DNA of 64,000 nt from Paenibacillus spiritus (lineage in GTDB: Bacteria > Bacillota > Bacilli > Paenibacillales > Paenibacillaceae): contig NZ_VYKK01000015.1 of NCBI RefSeq assembly GCF_008710135.1, positions 186,001 to 250,000 of the forward strand, written 5' to 3'. Of this stretch, positions 17,452 to 25,651 are shown piece by piece. The position numbers and the translations under genes are program-made. The stretch's first letter is position 1. Each line of letters opens with the position of its first letter. The notes below the pieces were generated by a model. That model made no database searches and had not been told where the DNA came from. It was given only the letters and a program-made list of their open reading frames with translations.

Positions 17452-17477
17452 ACTATAGAATTGAGAGGATAGAGACT

Positions 17478-18476
17478 ATGGAATTAAGAGCATACGAAGG
17501 CATGTATGGAGACGAAAAAGCCATCTGGCTCGAGGCCGGCGACTATGTGGCAGCCATGATTCCGCGCATCGGCGGCAATCTGATTGCCTTCCGGGATGTA
17601 TCCAAGAATTACCGTTTTCTGCGCGAGCCCGGCGGCGACAACATGGAGGATTTCCGGGACAAGCCCGGCATCTACGGCATCCCGGTGCTGTTCCCTCCGA
17701 ACCGCTATGAGGATGGCAGCTTCCCTTGGAACGGCGGCGCGTACAGCTTCCCGGTGAATGAGGAAGAGACGGGCAACCACCTTCACGGATTCCTGCATAT
17801 TACGCCTTGGACCGTTGAGGAATTCGGGACAACGGCCAGCGAGAGCTATGTCATCGTCTCGGTCACCATCGACGAGAACCATGAATCCTACGCCTACCTG
17901 CCGCACCGCTACACGGTACGCCTGCGGTATTCGCTGAGCCGGGACGGGCTGTCCCAACATCTTCTGGTGCGCAACAACGGCGACGAGGCGATGCCGTGCC
18001 TGCTGGCCTTCCATACGGCGGTCAATGCGCCGTTCGCCCCCAAGAGCACGGCGAAGGATTACCGGGTTAAGGCGACGATCGGACAGCGCTGGGAGCTGGA
18101 TGAGCGCATGCTGCCTACCGGTTCTTATCAGCCGCTGACCAGCGAGGAAGAGAAGCTCAAGGGAGAAGGCGTCAATCCGTTCTTTGCCCCGATGGACAAC
18201 CATTACACCGCCGTTCCCCAGAACGGACGCAACCGGATGGAGCTGACCGATCTGAAGGAAGGCATCACACTGGTCTATGACGTGGGAACGTCCTACAAGC
18301 AGTGGATGATCTGGAACAACCAGGCTACGGAAGGCTTCTTCTGCCCGGAACCGCAGATTAATCTGGTCAATGCCCCCAAGTCCAAGCTGCCTGCCGAAGA
18401 GATCGGTCTGTTCGGTCTGGAGCCGGGAGAGTACTGGGAAGAGACTGCCCGATTCTATGTCAAAAACGCCAAGTAG
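17478..18476 (+). CDS. Aldose 1-epimerase family protein
   Basis: 332-aa beta-sandwich mutarotase-type protein. IPRIGGNLIAFRD, GIPVLFPPNRYEDGSF, catalytic-His region GNHLHGFLHITPW, second His in LAFHTAVNAPF, and the Glu near the end in GFFCPEPQINLVNAPK. Interconverts sugar anomers or acts on a related sugar; substrate not told by sequence. ATG 17478 behind GAGAGGATAGAG; the frame extends 34 codons upstream without a better start. Followed by a terminator. Confidence 0.85.
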   Translation: MELRAYEGMYGDEKAIWLEAGDYVAAMIPRIGGNLIAFRDVSKNYRFLREPGGDNMEDFRDKPGIYGIPVLFPPNRYEDGSFPWNGGAYSFPVNEEETGNHLHGFLHITPWTVEEFGTTASESYVIVSVTIDENHESYAYLPHRYTVRLRYSLSRDGLSQHLLVRNNGDEAMPCLLAFHTAVNAPFAPKSTAKDYRVKATIGQRWELDERMLPTGSYQPLTSEEEKLKGEGVNPFFAPMDNHYTAVPQNGRNRMELTDLKEGITLVYDVGTSYKQWMIWNNQATEGFFCPEPQINLVNAPKSKLPAEEIGLFGLEPGEYWEETARFYVKNAK

Positions 18477-18514
18477 GCGCGGGCAAACGCCGATAAGCGA
18501 TTTGCCTGTACGAC

Positions 18515-18543
18515 AGCCCGGCCGCGCAGCGGACCGGGCTTTT
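18515..18543 (+). terminator. Intrinsic terminator after aldose epimerase
   Basis: AGCCCGG / CCGGGCT with a 12-nt loop and a short TTTT tract. The T-tract is also the -35 region of the next promoter. Confidence 0.7.
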
Positions 18544-18569
18544 GGCTGAGGACCGATCTTTGATATAAT
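18542..18569 (+). promoter_or_regulatory. Sigma-A promoter of the TraX gene
   Basis: TTGGCT (18542-18547), 16-nt spacer, TATAAT (18564-18569), 31 nt before the TTG start. Confidence 0.6.
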
Positions 18570-18599
18570 CGGTCTATCTTGGGTTCGGGAGGCCTTTCC

Positions 18600-19271
18600 T
18601 TGCAGATTATCGCGATGCTTACCATGCTGATCGACCATATCGGCCTCATCTTTTATCCGGGCGAACCGGGCTGGAGGGAAGTGGGCCGGCTGGCTTTTCC
18701 CATCTACTGCTATGCGCTGGTTCAAGGTCATCTGCACACCTCGTCAAGGCCGCGCTATTGGCTCCGGCTGCTGCTGATCGCTCTGCTGGCCCAGATCCCC
18801 TATCAGCTCGCGCTGGTGCCCGGCGGACTGAACGTGGTGTTCACCCTGCTTGCTTCCGGCCTGGTGCTCGCTCTGCTGGATACGCTGCCGCCGAGCCCGT
18901 GGCTTGGGCTTGGAATAATCGCAGCCGCTTGCTGGCTGATGGATCTTCTCCCCATGGATTACAATGCCTACGGGCTGCTTCTGGTTCTGGTCTACCGTTA
19001 TTTCCGCGGCTATTGGCTGATCGCAGCTCATCTGGGACTCAATCTGGTCTACTTCTTGCTGGGCTGGCATGGACAGATGCTCAGTCTGGTGCCAACCTTG
19101 GCGATGGTTCTGGCACCGAGCGCTTGGAGCAGGCTGGAAGGATGGCGCGTTCCGCGCGGGGTGTGGTGGTCTTTCTATCCGGTCCATCTGCTGCTGCTGG
19201 CAGGAGCGAAAGCAGCGTCCGGCAGGCCCCTCCCTGAGCTGGAATGGCCGCACGAGCTGCTATTCTGGTGA
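18600..19271 (+). CDS. TraX family membrane protein
   Basis: 223 aa, about seven or eight membrane helices. N-terminus LQIIAMLTMLIDHIGLIFYPG and RLAFPIYCYALVQG are the family signature; related to the TraX pilin acetylase and to acyltransferase-3-like proteins. Function in non-conjugative Bacillota is unknown. TTG 18600 is chosen because CGGGAGG (18586-18592) is 7 nt upstream; an in-frame TTG at 18579 precedes that site. Single gene. Confidence 0.82.
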   Translation: MQIIAMLTMLIDHIGLIFYPGEPGWREVGRLAFPIYCYALVQGHLHTSSRPRYWLRLLLIALLAQIPYQLALVPGGLNVVFTLLASGLVLALLDTLPPSPWLGLGIIAAACWLMDLLPMDYNAYGLLLVLVYRYFRGYWLIAAHLGLNLVYFLLGWHGQMLSLVPTLAMVLAPSAWSRLEGWRVPRGVWWSFYPVHLLLLAGAKAASGRPLPELEWPHELLFW

Positions 19272-19300
19272 TTTACAAAACCTTCCTCACTTGAGATAAT
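19272..19300 (+). promoter_or_regulatory. Sigma-A promoter of stalk-domain lipoprotein
   Basis: TTTACA (19272-19277), 17-nt spacer, GATAAT (19295-19300), 40 nt upstream of TTG 19341. Confidence 0.5.
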
Positions 19301-19340
19301 GGATTATCTTTAAATTCGTTACAGGAAAGGGAGAGGATTA

Positions 19341-20867
19341 TTGAAGAAGCTGAGGAGACAATGGAAAGGGCTGTCCGCCCTGCTGGCGCTGGTCATGATA
19401 CTGGCGGGCTGCCAGAGCGCCGCCGGTCTGGATGTGACCAAAGCTCTGCTGGGCAACCTGGATGTGCGCTCTTCCGAGAGCAGTCTGACGCTCACCGTCA
19501 AGGCTGATCCGGCAGTGGGGATCGACGAAGACAGCCGGCGAGCGGTAGAGCTGATCAATTCGCTCTCGGTGCGGCTGGATACGGTGAAACGGCAGGAGAA
19601 CGGCGAAGTGTCGGCAACAGGCAGCCTGGGGCTGAAGAATTACCGTGTTCCGTTCCGCATGTATTTGAATAACGAGGTCATGGCGATTCTTCCGGAGGGT
19701 GCGCGGCATCCGTATTACATAGCGCTGGCGGATGCGCAGGAGCAACTCGGGGGATGGAAGCCCGATGCGAAGAAGACGGAAGAAATCGGCCGGGCGCTGA
19801 CTTCGCTCGTTGTCCGCAATCTTCCGAACCCGTCCGTATTCTCGGTTACGCCGGTGACGGAGAATGTGTACGGCCGCTCGCTCTCCTTGGCCAAAATTCA
19901 TGGAGAGGTGACAGGCGACGAACTGCCCGCCCTGCTGAAAGGGTTCCTGAAATCGGTTTCTAAAGACCCGGAAGGCTTGAATCAAGTGGTCGGTGGCTTG
20001 TACGACTACCTGCTTCCGCTGCTCAAGCAGGAAGCTGTATCGAAGGAGCTGGACAGTATCGGTCTGAGCGGGATTCCGCTCGATAACAAAGAAGAAGTGG
20101 TAGCGGTTCTGCAGGATGCGCTGAAGCTGGGCCTGGACTCATTGATTCTCATGTACGACAAGGGGAAGGAAGAGTTGTTCAAGAACACGCCGGAGCTCAA
20201 TACGGTGCTGTCGAAGGATACGAAGCTGTCCGCAGATCTGTATGTGGACTCCGGCCTGCATGTGCGCAAGGAAGCGTACCTTCTGCATATCGCCCTGCCG
20301 GGCAATTCGGAATTGCCGCTGCGATCCCTTGAAATCTCGGCCGAGAGCCAGGTGTGGAATTTGAACGGGTCCGACTCGGCGATTCAGGCGGATGCGATTG
20401 CAACCGATGGCGGATTGGAGCTGGGAGCGGAGGAGCCGACGCCGGGCACTCTGCTGCGCAATCTGGACAGCCAGTCGGATTTATACCGTCTCCTGAAGGG
20501 TGAGATGGGACTGACGGCGCGCACGCTCTATGTGGACCCCGTCTATGACGATTATTACGAGACCGTCAATGTGAAGGGAACCCTCATGATTCCGATCCGC
20601 TATCTGGCGGACGATCTGGATGCAACCGTTCAGTGGGACGCGGGGAGCAAGACCATTACGGTAACCGACGATGTATACGGATCGACCCTGGTCTTCAAGC
20701 CCGGCGCCAAGACAGCCGTGATCGACGGCCGGACGGTATCGCTGCCTGTTCCGGTATTCTTCGATGAATACGGAACCGGATATGCTCCGCTGCGGACGCT
20801 GGCTGCCGGTCTGCACGCCGAGATTAAGACGGATGAAGAAGGCTGGATTGTGGTATCTCGTAAGTAG
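19341..20867 (+). CDS. Lipoprotein with C-terminal copper amine oxidase-like stalk domain
   Basis: 508 aa. Signal peptide with lipobox ILAGC (Cys ~24). A large middle region (~30-380) of alternating strands and helices that I do not recognise. The C-terminal ~100 residues (GTLMIPIRYLADDLDATVQWDAGSKTITV, YAPLRTLAAGLHAEI, GWIVVSRK) are a copper_amine_oxidase_N/stalk-type domain, common on the Paenibacillus surface and with no enzyme activity of its own. TTG 19341 with AAAGGGAGAGG upstream. Followed by a long hairpin at 20921-20958. Confidence 0.75.
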   Translation: MKKLRRQWKGLSALLALVMILAGCQSAAGLDVTKALLGNLDVRSSESSLTLTVKADPAVGIDEDSRRAVELINSLSVRLDTVKRQENGEVSATGSLGLKNYRVPFRMYLNNEVMAILPEGARHPYYIALADAQEQLGGWKPDAKKTEEIGRALTSLVVRNLPNPSVFSVTPVTENVYGRSLSLAKIHGEVTGDELPALLKGFLKSVSKDPEGLNQVVGGLYDYLLPLLKQEAVSKELDSIGLSGIPLDNKEEVVAVLQDALKLGLDSLILMYDKGKEELFKNTPELNTVLSKDTKLSADLYVDSGLHVRKEAYLLHIALPGNSELPLRSLEISAESQVWNLNGSDSAIQADAIATDGGLELGAEEPTPGTLLRNLDSQSDLYRLLKGEMGLTARTLYVDPVYDDYYETVNVKGTLMIPIRYLADDLDATVQWDAGSKTITVTDDVYGSTLVFKPGAKTAVIDGRTVSLPVPVFFDEYGTGYAPLRTLAAGLHAEIKTDEEGWIVVSRK

Positions 20868-20920
20868 AACGCGGCCCGAATAATAGCTTACAGCAGTGAC
20901 CGCGGTGGAAGCGGAACTCG

Positions 20921-20958
20921 AATCAGGCTCCCGGCTGAAGAGGCCGGGAGCCTGATTT
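20921..20958. terminator. Strong hairpin terminator after lipoprotein gene
   Basis: AATCAGGCTCCCGGC / GCCGGGAGCCTGATT, a perfect 15-bp stem with an 8-nt loop, then TTGC; little T-tract, so efficiency is uncertain. Confidence 0.55.
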
Positions 20959-21054
20959 GCATGCAGAAGATCGGACAGCCGATTACGCCATGTATAAATC
21001 CGGGTTAGCAAGCGACACTAAAAAAGAAAACGGCTATTCCAGAAACAGGTTGCG

Positions 21055-21083
21055 TTGCACGAAGAAATGTTTTAAGATATAAA
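21055..21083 (+). promoter_or_regulatory. Sigma-A promoter of the nitroreductase gene
   Basis: TTGCAC (21055-21060), 17-nt spacer, TATAAA (21078-21083), 37 nt before the ATG. Confidence 0.6.
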
Positions 21084-21119
21084 AAAGTAAGTTGCTAAAT
21101 ATTAAGGAGGTAATTGACC

Positions 21120-21749
21120 ATGAACGAGTACACGCTGAACCAGGAATTGAAATCCGCCGATTATTTGAAAGCTGTTCAGGCAAGACGTTCCGTCTATGCG
21201 ATCACCAAGGAATCCCCGGTATCCGATGACCGGATCCGGGAAGTGGTGGAACAGGCTGTTCTGCATTCTCCCTCGTCCTTTAACTCGCAGAGCGGAAGAG
21301 TTGTTGTTCTGCTGGGCGGGGAGCACGACAGACTGTGGGATCTGACCACGGAGACTCTTCGCAAGATCGTGCCTGCCGAACAGTTCGAAGGCACAGCGCA
21401 GAAGATGAACTCGTTCAAGTCCGGATACGGCACGGTGCTCTTCTTCGAAGATGAAGCCGTTATTCAGGGACTTCAAGAGCAGTTCGCCCTGTATGCCGAC
21501 AATTTCCCGGTATGGGCCAACCAGTCCTCCGGTATGCTGCAGCTCGTGGTCTGGACGGCGCTGTCCGCCGAGGGACTTGGCGCTTCGCTTCAGCACTATA
21601 ATCCGCTGATTGACGAAGAAGTCAAATCGACCTGGAGCCTTCCCCAGAGCTGGAGACTGATTGCCCAGATGCCGTTCGGCGGTGTAGGAGCCGCTCCGGG
21701 CGAGAAGCAGTTCCAGCCGGTTGAAGAACGCGTACGGATCGTGAAGTAA
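21120..21749 (+). CDS. Nitroreductase family protein (HBN1-like)
   Basis: 209-aa FMN-dependent oxidoreductase. N-terminal VQARRSVYAITKESPVSDDRI binds FMN phosphate; HSPSSFNSQSGRVVVLLG; WANQSSGMLQLVVWTALSAEGLGASLQHYNPLID; IAQMPFGGVGAAPGEK. The short form is like yeast Frm2/Hbn1 and bacterial relatives that act on lipid or redox signals; substrate unknown. ATG 21120 with AAGGAGG 9 nt upstream; TTG 21114 is in frame but lies too near the site. Single gene with its own promoter. Confidence 0.88.
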   Translation: MNEYTLNQELKSADYLKAVQARRSVYAITKESPVSDDRIREVVEQAVLHSPSSFNSQSGRVVVLLGGEHDRLWDLTTETLRKIVPAEQFEGTAQKMNSFKSGYGTVLFFEDEAVIQGLQEQFALYADNFPVWANQSSGMLQLVVWTALSAEGLGASLQHYNPLIDEEVKSTWSLPQSWRLIAQMPFGGVGAAPGEKQFQPVEERVRIVK

Positions 21750-21846
21750 TTACGTTCACGGATTGTGGTTCACCCCGCACAGGGACTGGCTAATTAGAGT
21801 ATAACGCCGGAATTGCCTTAGCAACCCTGTGAGAGGAGGAAGCTTC

Positions 21847-22041
21847 ATGCCATGGAACAAGGAGAATTACCCGGATTCCTTGAAGAATTTTACCGCACCG
21901 GTGCGCAATAAGGCGGTCGAGATTGCCAATGCGCTGCTGGAAGAAGGATATGAAGAGGGGCGCGCGATTGCCATCGCAACGTCCCAAGCCAAAGAATGGG
22001 GAGAGAATCACGACCAACCGGTTCGCCGGAAGGAGGATTAG
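21847..22041 (+). CDS. Small YdaT-N-terminal-like protein
   Basis: 64 aa: MPWNKENYPDSLKNFTAPVR, then NKAVEIANALLEEGYEEGRAIAIATSQAKEW and a charged tail. It matches the N-terminal part of B. subtilis general-stress protein YdaT (about 150 aa) but lacks the rest. Function unknown. ATG 21847 behind GAGGAGGA; the upstream in-frame start at 21829 precedes that site. A strong terminator follows. Confidence 0.75.
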   Translation: MPWNKENYPDSLKNFTAPVRNKAVEIANALLEEGYEEGRAIAIATSQAKEWGENHDQPVRRKED

Positions 22042-22065
22042 CCTCCTGTTCGCTCGGCAGAAATC

Positions 22066-22100
22066 AAAAAGAGGAAGAGCCCTGGGCTCTTCCTCTTTTT
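22066..22100. terminator. Bidirectional terminator
   Basis: AAAAAGAGGAAGAGCCC / GGGCTCTTCCTCTTTTT, a 17-bp near-perfect palindrome with A- and T-tracts. Serves both the YdaT-like gene and the convergent PrsA-like gene. Confidence 0.9.
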
Positions 22101-22128
22101 GTACCGGAACGTTGTCCGGCTGCTGTGC

Positions 22129-23313
22129 TTACTTGGCGGCTGCTGCGCTTGCGCTCGGAGCAGCGGACGCGGCCGGGGAAGCCGACGCGGCCGGAGCGGC
22201 GGAAGCTTCCGCCTTGTCGGTCAGCGTATTCTTGATCTTGGACTTGCTCATGAGATCCTGAAGCCAGGTGGAGGACTTCTCCTGAACCTTGTCGGAGATC
22301 AGCGTCTCGCGGATTTCTTCTTTCTTCTCAGCCAGAGTCGCTTCATGGGCGTCCTTGTGGTCAGTGACCTTGATAATGTGATAGCCGTAGTCTGACTTCA
22401 CCGGCTCGCTGATTTCGCCTACCTTCATTTTGAAGGCGGCATTGGCGAATTCGGCTACCATCGAGCCGTCGTTGGCGAAGAAACCGAGGTCGCCGCCTTT
22501 GGAGGCGGAACCGGTGTCGCCGGATTTGGTTTTGGCCAATTCGGCGAAATCGGCACCATCCTTAAGCTGCTTGTAGATGGCATCCGCTTCTTCCTTGGTC
22601 TGCACGAGGATATGGGAGGCCCGGACCTCTTCCTTGTTGCCGAGCGACTCTTTGTTCTCGTTGAAATAGTTCTGGATGTCTTCGTCGGTGACTTTGATCT
22701 GCGGAGTCAGAATCTTGCGGAGCTTCACCTGGGAAGGAATCTGCTCCTTCAGGTTGGCAAGCGTCATTCCGCTCTGACTCAGCGCATTGTTCAGCGCTTC
22801 TTCGCCGCCGAGACGGTCCGTGATCTTCTTAAGTTCTTCCTCAATGTCCGCGTCGGTCACGGTTACCTTGGCCTTCTCGGCTTCCTGATCGATCAGTCTC
22901 TCGGAAATCATGGACTGGACGATAGACTTCAAATTGTCTTCGCCGGCCGTCTTCTTCAGTTCATTATACAGGTCTTTCTCGGTAATCTTCTCTCCATTCA
23001 CGCTGGCTACGGTTGTGTCATTGTCAGCTTTCTGGAAAGGGGGGTAGATCAGCACGATCACCAGGGCAACGGCCAGAACCGCCGATACAATCATCCAGCC
23101 CATGCCTTGACGGGAAGGTCTGGGACCCTTGGGAGGCGCGGAATTGCCGCCGTCCACCTTGTTCATCACCGGTACAGGGTTCGCTTCGTGGCTGGAACCC
23201 GCTCCCTCGAAGACATCGGGGGAAGCGGCAGTACTTGTCCCGGCATTCTGTTCGTCTTCCGGTGTAACTCCGTTCTCCTGATGATCGTTCTCGTTGAAAT
23301 CCTTCTTGTCCAT
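22129..23313 (-). CDS. PrsA-like peptidylprolyl isomerase, transmembrane-anchored
   Basis: 394-aa extracytoplasmic foldase. Cytoplasmic acidic N-terminus (~1-70), one membrane helix (GWMIVSAVLAVALVIVLIYP, ~72-91), SurA_N-type chaperone part (VASVNGEKITEKDLYNELKK), parvulin domain ~230-320 (VRASHILVQTKEEADAIY, SGDTGSASKGGDLGFF, VGEISEPVKSDYGYHIIKV) and an Ala/Ser/Pro-rich tail. Classical PrsA is a lipoprotein; here there is no lipobox, so it is a signal-anchored form. Ribosome site AAGGGAG. Helps secreted proteins fold. Confidence 0.88.
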   Translation of the reverse strand: MDKKDFNENDHQENGVTPEDEQNAGTSTAASPDVFEGAGSSHEANPVPVMNKVDGGNSAPPKGPRPSRQGMGWMIVSAVLAVALVIVLIYPPFQKADNDTTVASVNGEKITEKDLYNELKKTAGEDNLKSIVQSMISERLIDQEAEKAKVTVTDADIEEELKKITDRLGGEEALNNALSQSGMTLANLKEQIPSQVKLRKILTPQIKVTDEDIQNYFNENKESLGNKEEVRASHILVQTKEEADAIYKQLKDGADFAELAKTKSGDTGSASKGGDLGFFANDGSMVAEFANAAFKMKVGEISEPVKSDYGYHIIKVTDHKDAHEATLAEKKEEIRETLISDKVQEKSSTWLQDLMSKSKIKNTLTDKAEASAAPAASASPAASAAPSASAAAAK

Positions 23314-23511
23314 TATAATAATGACTCCCTTCAGAAATAGGTGTTGCCTGTCCTTTATACAACTTTACCAGAAAATGAGGCTTCAAACCTTAAGAAAGTA
23401 TAAAAATACAGACCGGGGCGTTTAAGACATCCTTAAGCAAAACGGCAAAAGCCGGAAGGAACGGGAATCCCGTCCGCTTCCGGCTTCAATCCCGCAACCA
23501 GGCGAAGCTGT

Positions 23512-23850
23512 TCAAGCAAGGCGTCCATTCAGCAGATGAAGAATCTGCTCCTTCTTGCGTCTGGGAATCCGTACCCGTTTGGCATACCAGCCCTTCTCGC
23601 CGAAGTACACGCAATCGTCCTCAATGGTTGAAATTTTGTTGAGGTTGATGTAGCAGCCGGACTGGACATAGAAGTACGACGGATTAGACAGAAGGCGGCT
23701 CAATTGCTCGGCAGTCATTCTTTTTCTGATATTGTAGTTTCTGCCGTGAAAGATAACCTGGTCATGGTCTCCGACCTTAAAGAACAGAATGTCCGTTTCC
23801 ACCTCGAAGTCCTCATATACATTTCTGGCCTCCAGCAGAATGCTGCTCAT
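23512..23850 (-). CDS. Stand-alone LytTR DNA-binding protein
   Basis: 112 aa with a LytTR domain and no receiver: DILFFKVGDHDQVIFHGRNYNIRKRMTAEQL, then FYVQSGCYINLNKISTIEDDCVYFGEKGWYAKRVRIPRRKKEQIL. The FYVQSGCYINLNKI segment matches F.R.H.S.LVNL.KI of LytTR regulators. Likely a small transcription regulator; target unknown. GGGGGAA precedes ATG. A perfect cre site (23891-23905) overlaps its probable promoter, so CcpA control is likely. Confidence 0.85.
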   Translation of the reverse strand: MSSILLEARNVYEDFEVETDILFFKVGDHDQVIFHGRNYNIRKRMTAEQLSRLLSNPSYFYVQSGCYINLNKISTIEDDCVYFGEKGWYAKRVRIPRRKKEQILHLLNGRLA

Positions 23851-23890
23851 TCGTGTTCCCCCTTTTAAAAATAGTAAAAACTCGCTGTCT

Positions 23891-23905
23891 TGTTAGCGCT
23901 TTCAT
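23891..23905 (-). promoter_or_regulatory. Perfect cre site over the LytTR promoter
   Basis: Minus strand ATGAAAGCGCTAACA matches WTGNAARCGNWWWCA at all positions. It overlaps the end of a minus-strand -10 TACAAT (plus 23904-23909; -35 TTTTCA, plus 23927-23932, spacer 17). A plus-strand promoter TTGACC-17-TAAAAT (23920-23948) for the lactonase starts just beyond. Confidence 0.7.
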
Positions 23906-23919
23906 TGTATCACAGCGTT

Positions 23920-23948
23920 TTGACCTTGAAAAGACTTATTTTTAAAAT
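23920..23948 (+). promoter_or_regulatory. Possible promoter of the lactonase gene
   Basis: TTGACC (23920-23925), 17-nt spacer, TAAAAT (23943-23948), 90 nt upstream of TTG 24038. It overlaps the divergent LytTR promoter. Confidence 0.45.
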
Positions 23949-24037
23949 ATTATGGATAAAGTTCCAAAGGGATTTGTCACAGCCCACGAAAAACGGTAAA
24001 GTAAAACAAGCAAACTTCATACAAGGAGGCATATGTC

Positions 24038-25141
24038 TTGAACGACACATCTCAACTGCTGCTGTTCATCGGTTCGTACGCTCCGGAGGGAGAAGAGGGC
24101 GTCCGCATCTTCCGTTTCGGCGCCGCGGCCGGCGGCACGCTGGAGCCTGCAGCTTCGGCCGGGGGCATCTCCAACCCTACCTTTCTCGCAGCGGACCCCG
24201 AGCGCCGGCTGCTCTACGCCATCGGGGACCGGGCGAACGGCGAGGGCGGCAAAGAAGGACTGGTAGCGACGTATGCCTACAGTGCGGACGGAGGGGAACT
24301 GACCGAGCTTGGACGCGCCGGAACGATGCCTGCCCATGGCCGGGAACAGACCACGACCTGCCATATCTCCCGGGACCCGAGAGGCCCTCATCTGGCGGTA
24401 ACCAGCTATCACGGAGCCCGGATCGGCCTTATGGCACTCGATGAGAACGGAGTGGCCGGACAGCTGCTGGATACTGCTGTACATACGGGACGGGGAACCC
24501 ACCCGGAACGCCAGGACCGTCCGCATCCGCATTCCGCCATCTTCAGTCCGGACGGACGCTTCATGCTGGTCTCCGATCTTGGCCTCGACCTGATCCGCAC
24601 CTACGAGATCGACGAGGCGGCGGGGAAGCTGATGCTTCGGTCCGAAGCGGCCGTTCATCCCGGAGCGGGACCGCGTCATTTGGCATTTCATCCCGGCGGA
24701 CAAGCGGCTTATGTAATTAATGAAGTGGATTCGACCATTACTTCATTCCGTTATCATCCCCAGGAGGGACGGCTGGAGGAAGCGAGAACGGTAAGCACGC
24801 TTCCCGCTCTCTATACCGGGGACAACATATGCGCGGAGATTGCCGTATCGCCCGATGGCCGTTATCTGTACGGCTCGAACCGGGGACATGACAGCATCGC
24901 AGTATTTGAAATCGGCGGAGAGACGCTGACAGAGCTTGCGGCGGTCGGTCATGTGCCGACCCATGGCGGGCACCCCCGGCACTTTGCCCTGACTCCGGAC
25001 GGAGGCTTCTTGATTGCTGCGAATCGGGACGCCAATCTTCTGGCCGTCTTCCGGATAGAGAAATCCAGCGGCATTCCGGTGTTCACCGGCCATACCGCAG
25101 CGGTATCCAGACCGGTCTGCGTCGTGCCGATTCAGCTCTAG
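24038..25141 (+). CDS. Lactonase family protein (6-phosphogluconolactonase-type beta-propeller)
   Basis: 367-aa seven-bladed propeller: LLLFIGSYAPEGEEGVRIF, ISNPTFLAADPERRLLYAIGD, GREQTTTCHISRDPRGPHLAVTSYHGA, PHPHSAIFSPDGRFMLVSDLGLDLIRTY, GAGPRHLAFHPGGQAAYVINEVDSTI, ICAEIAVSPDGRYLYGSNRGHDSIAVF, GGHPRHFALTPDGGFLIAANRD. Likely hydrolyses 6-phosphogluconolactone or another lactone. TTG 24038 with AAGGAGG upstream; an ATG at 24033 is out of frame. Divergent from LytTR across a shared control region. Confidence 0.88.
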   Translation: MNDTSQLLLFIGSYAPEGEEGVRIFRFGAAAGGTLEPAASAGGISNPTFLAADPERRLLYAIGDRANGEGGKEGLVATYAYSADGGELTELGRAGTMPAHGREQTTTCHISRDPRGPHLAVTSYHGARIGLMALDENGVAGQLLDTAVHTGRGTHPERQDRPHPHSAIFSPDGRFMLVSDLGLDLIRTYEIDEAAGKLMLRSEAAVHPGAGPRHLAFHPGGQAAYVINEVDSTITSFRYHPQEGRLEEARTVSTLPALYTGDNICAEIAVSPDGRYLYGSNRGHDSIAVFEIGGETLTELAAVGHVPTHGGHPRHFALTPDGGFLIAANRDANLLAVFRIEKSSGIPVFTGHTAAVSRPVCVVPIQL

Positions 25142-25151
25142 TCCCGGACAC

Positions 25152-25186
25152 AAAAAACACCGGACAACAAAGTCCGGTGTTTTTTG
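25152..25186. terminator. Bidirectional terminator between lactonase and hfq-like gene
   Basis: AAAAAACACCGGAC / GTCCGGTGTTTTTT with a 6-nt loop; symmetric A/T tracts serve the two convergent genes. Confidence 0.9.
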
Positions 25187-25199
25187 TTGAGGGGCCCGA

Positions 25200-25421
25200 T
25201 CAGCGAAGCGATACAGGCCTCAGCGGAACGATGGTGGACACCGCCGATTTAAAGAGCACGCTCTGTTTGCCGTCGGCCTGGCCTTGCAGTGTGATCGTAT
25301 AGGCATCGTAAGAAATCATGCGGCCCTGAATTTTGACGCCATTGGTAGTGAAGACGGTAACGGGCACTTTGGTGCTCACGAACTGGCTTAACATACGTTC
25401 CTGCAGCTTTCCACTTTCCAC
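25200..25421 (-). CDS. hfq: Hfq-like RNA chaperone, divergent paralog
   Basis: 73 aa from GTG 25421: VESGKLQERMLSQFVSTKVP, then VTVFTTNGVKIQGRMISYDAYTITLQ (Sm1) and SVLFKSAVSTIVP (Sm2). It aligns without gaps to the first 24 residues of B. subtilis Hfq, including the proximal-face Gln in the N-terminal helix. Sm2 reads FKSAVST instead of YKHAIST: Lys is kept but the conserved His is Ser. GATGGAG lies 9 nt before the GTG; an upstream ATG 25436 has no ribosome site. Not next to miaA, so perhaps a second Hfq. Confidence 0.75.
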   Translation of the reverse strand: MESGKLQERMLSQFVSTKVPVTVFTTNGVKIQGRMISYDAYTITLQGQADGKQSVLFKSAVSTIVPLRPVSLR

Positions 25422-25651
25422 TCGGCAGCACTCCATCTTTGTAAGGGTATAAGATTCCGTCTTGAAAGGAATTCATCAGGATATGATTTCATTATACCAC
25501 GGCCGCAGCCGGGCTGGAAATTAAAGAGGGGACCGGGCGGCCGGCGATTTGCCGGGACGCGTTAAACCCGCAGCCTCTTTGGGGTAATAATGTCAAGTAG
25601 CGGCAGGCCGGAGAGTCGGCAGCCTGGCGCGCACACGGGAGGGGAGTGAAT

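Noticed and set aside
22129..23313. Classical PrsA lipoprotein
   Set aside because: No signal peptidase II lipobox; the only hydrophobic segment is an internal helix without Cys.
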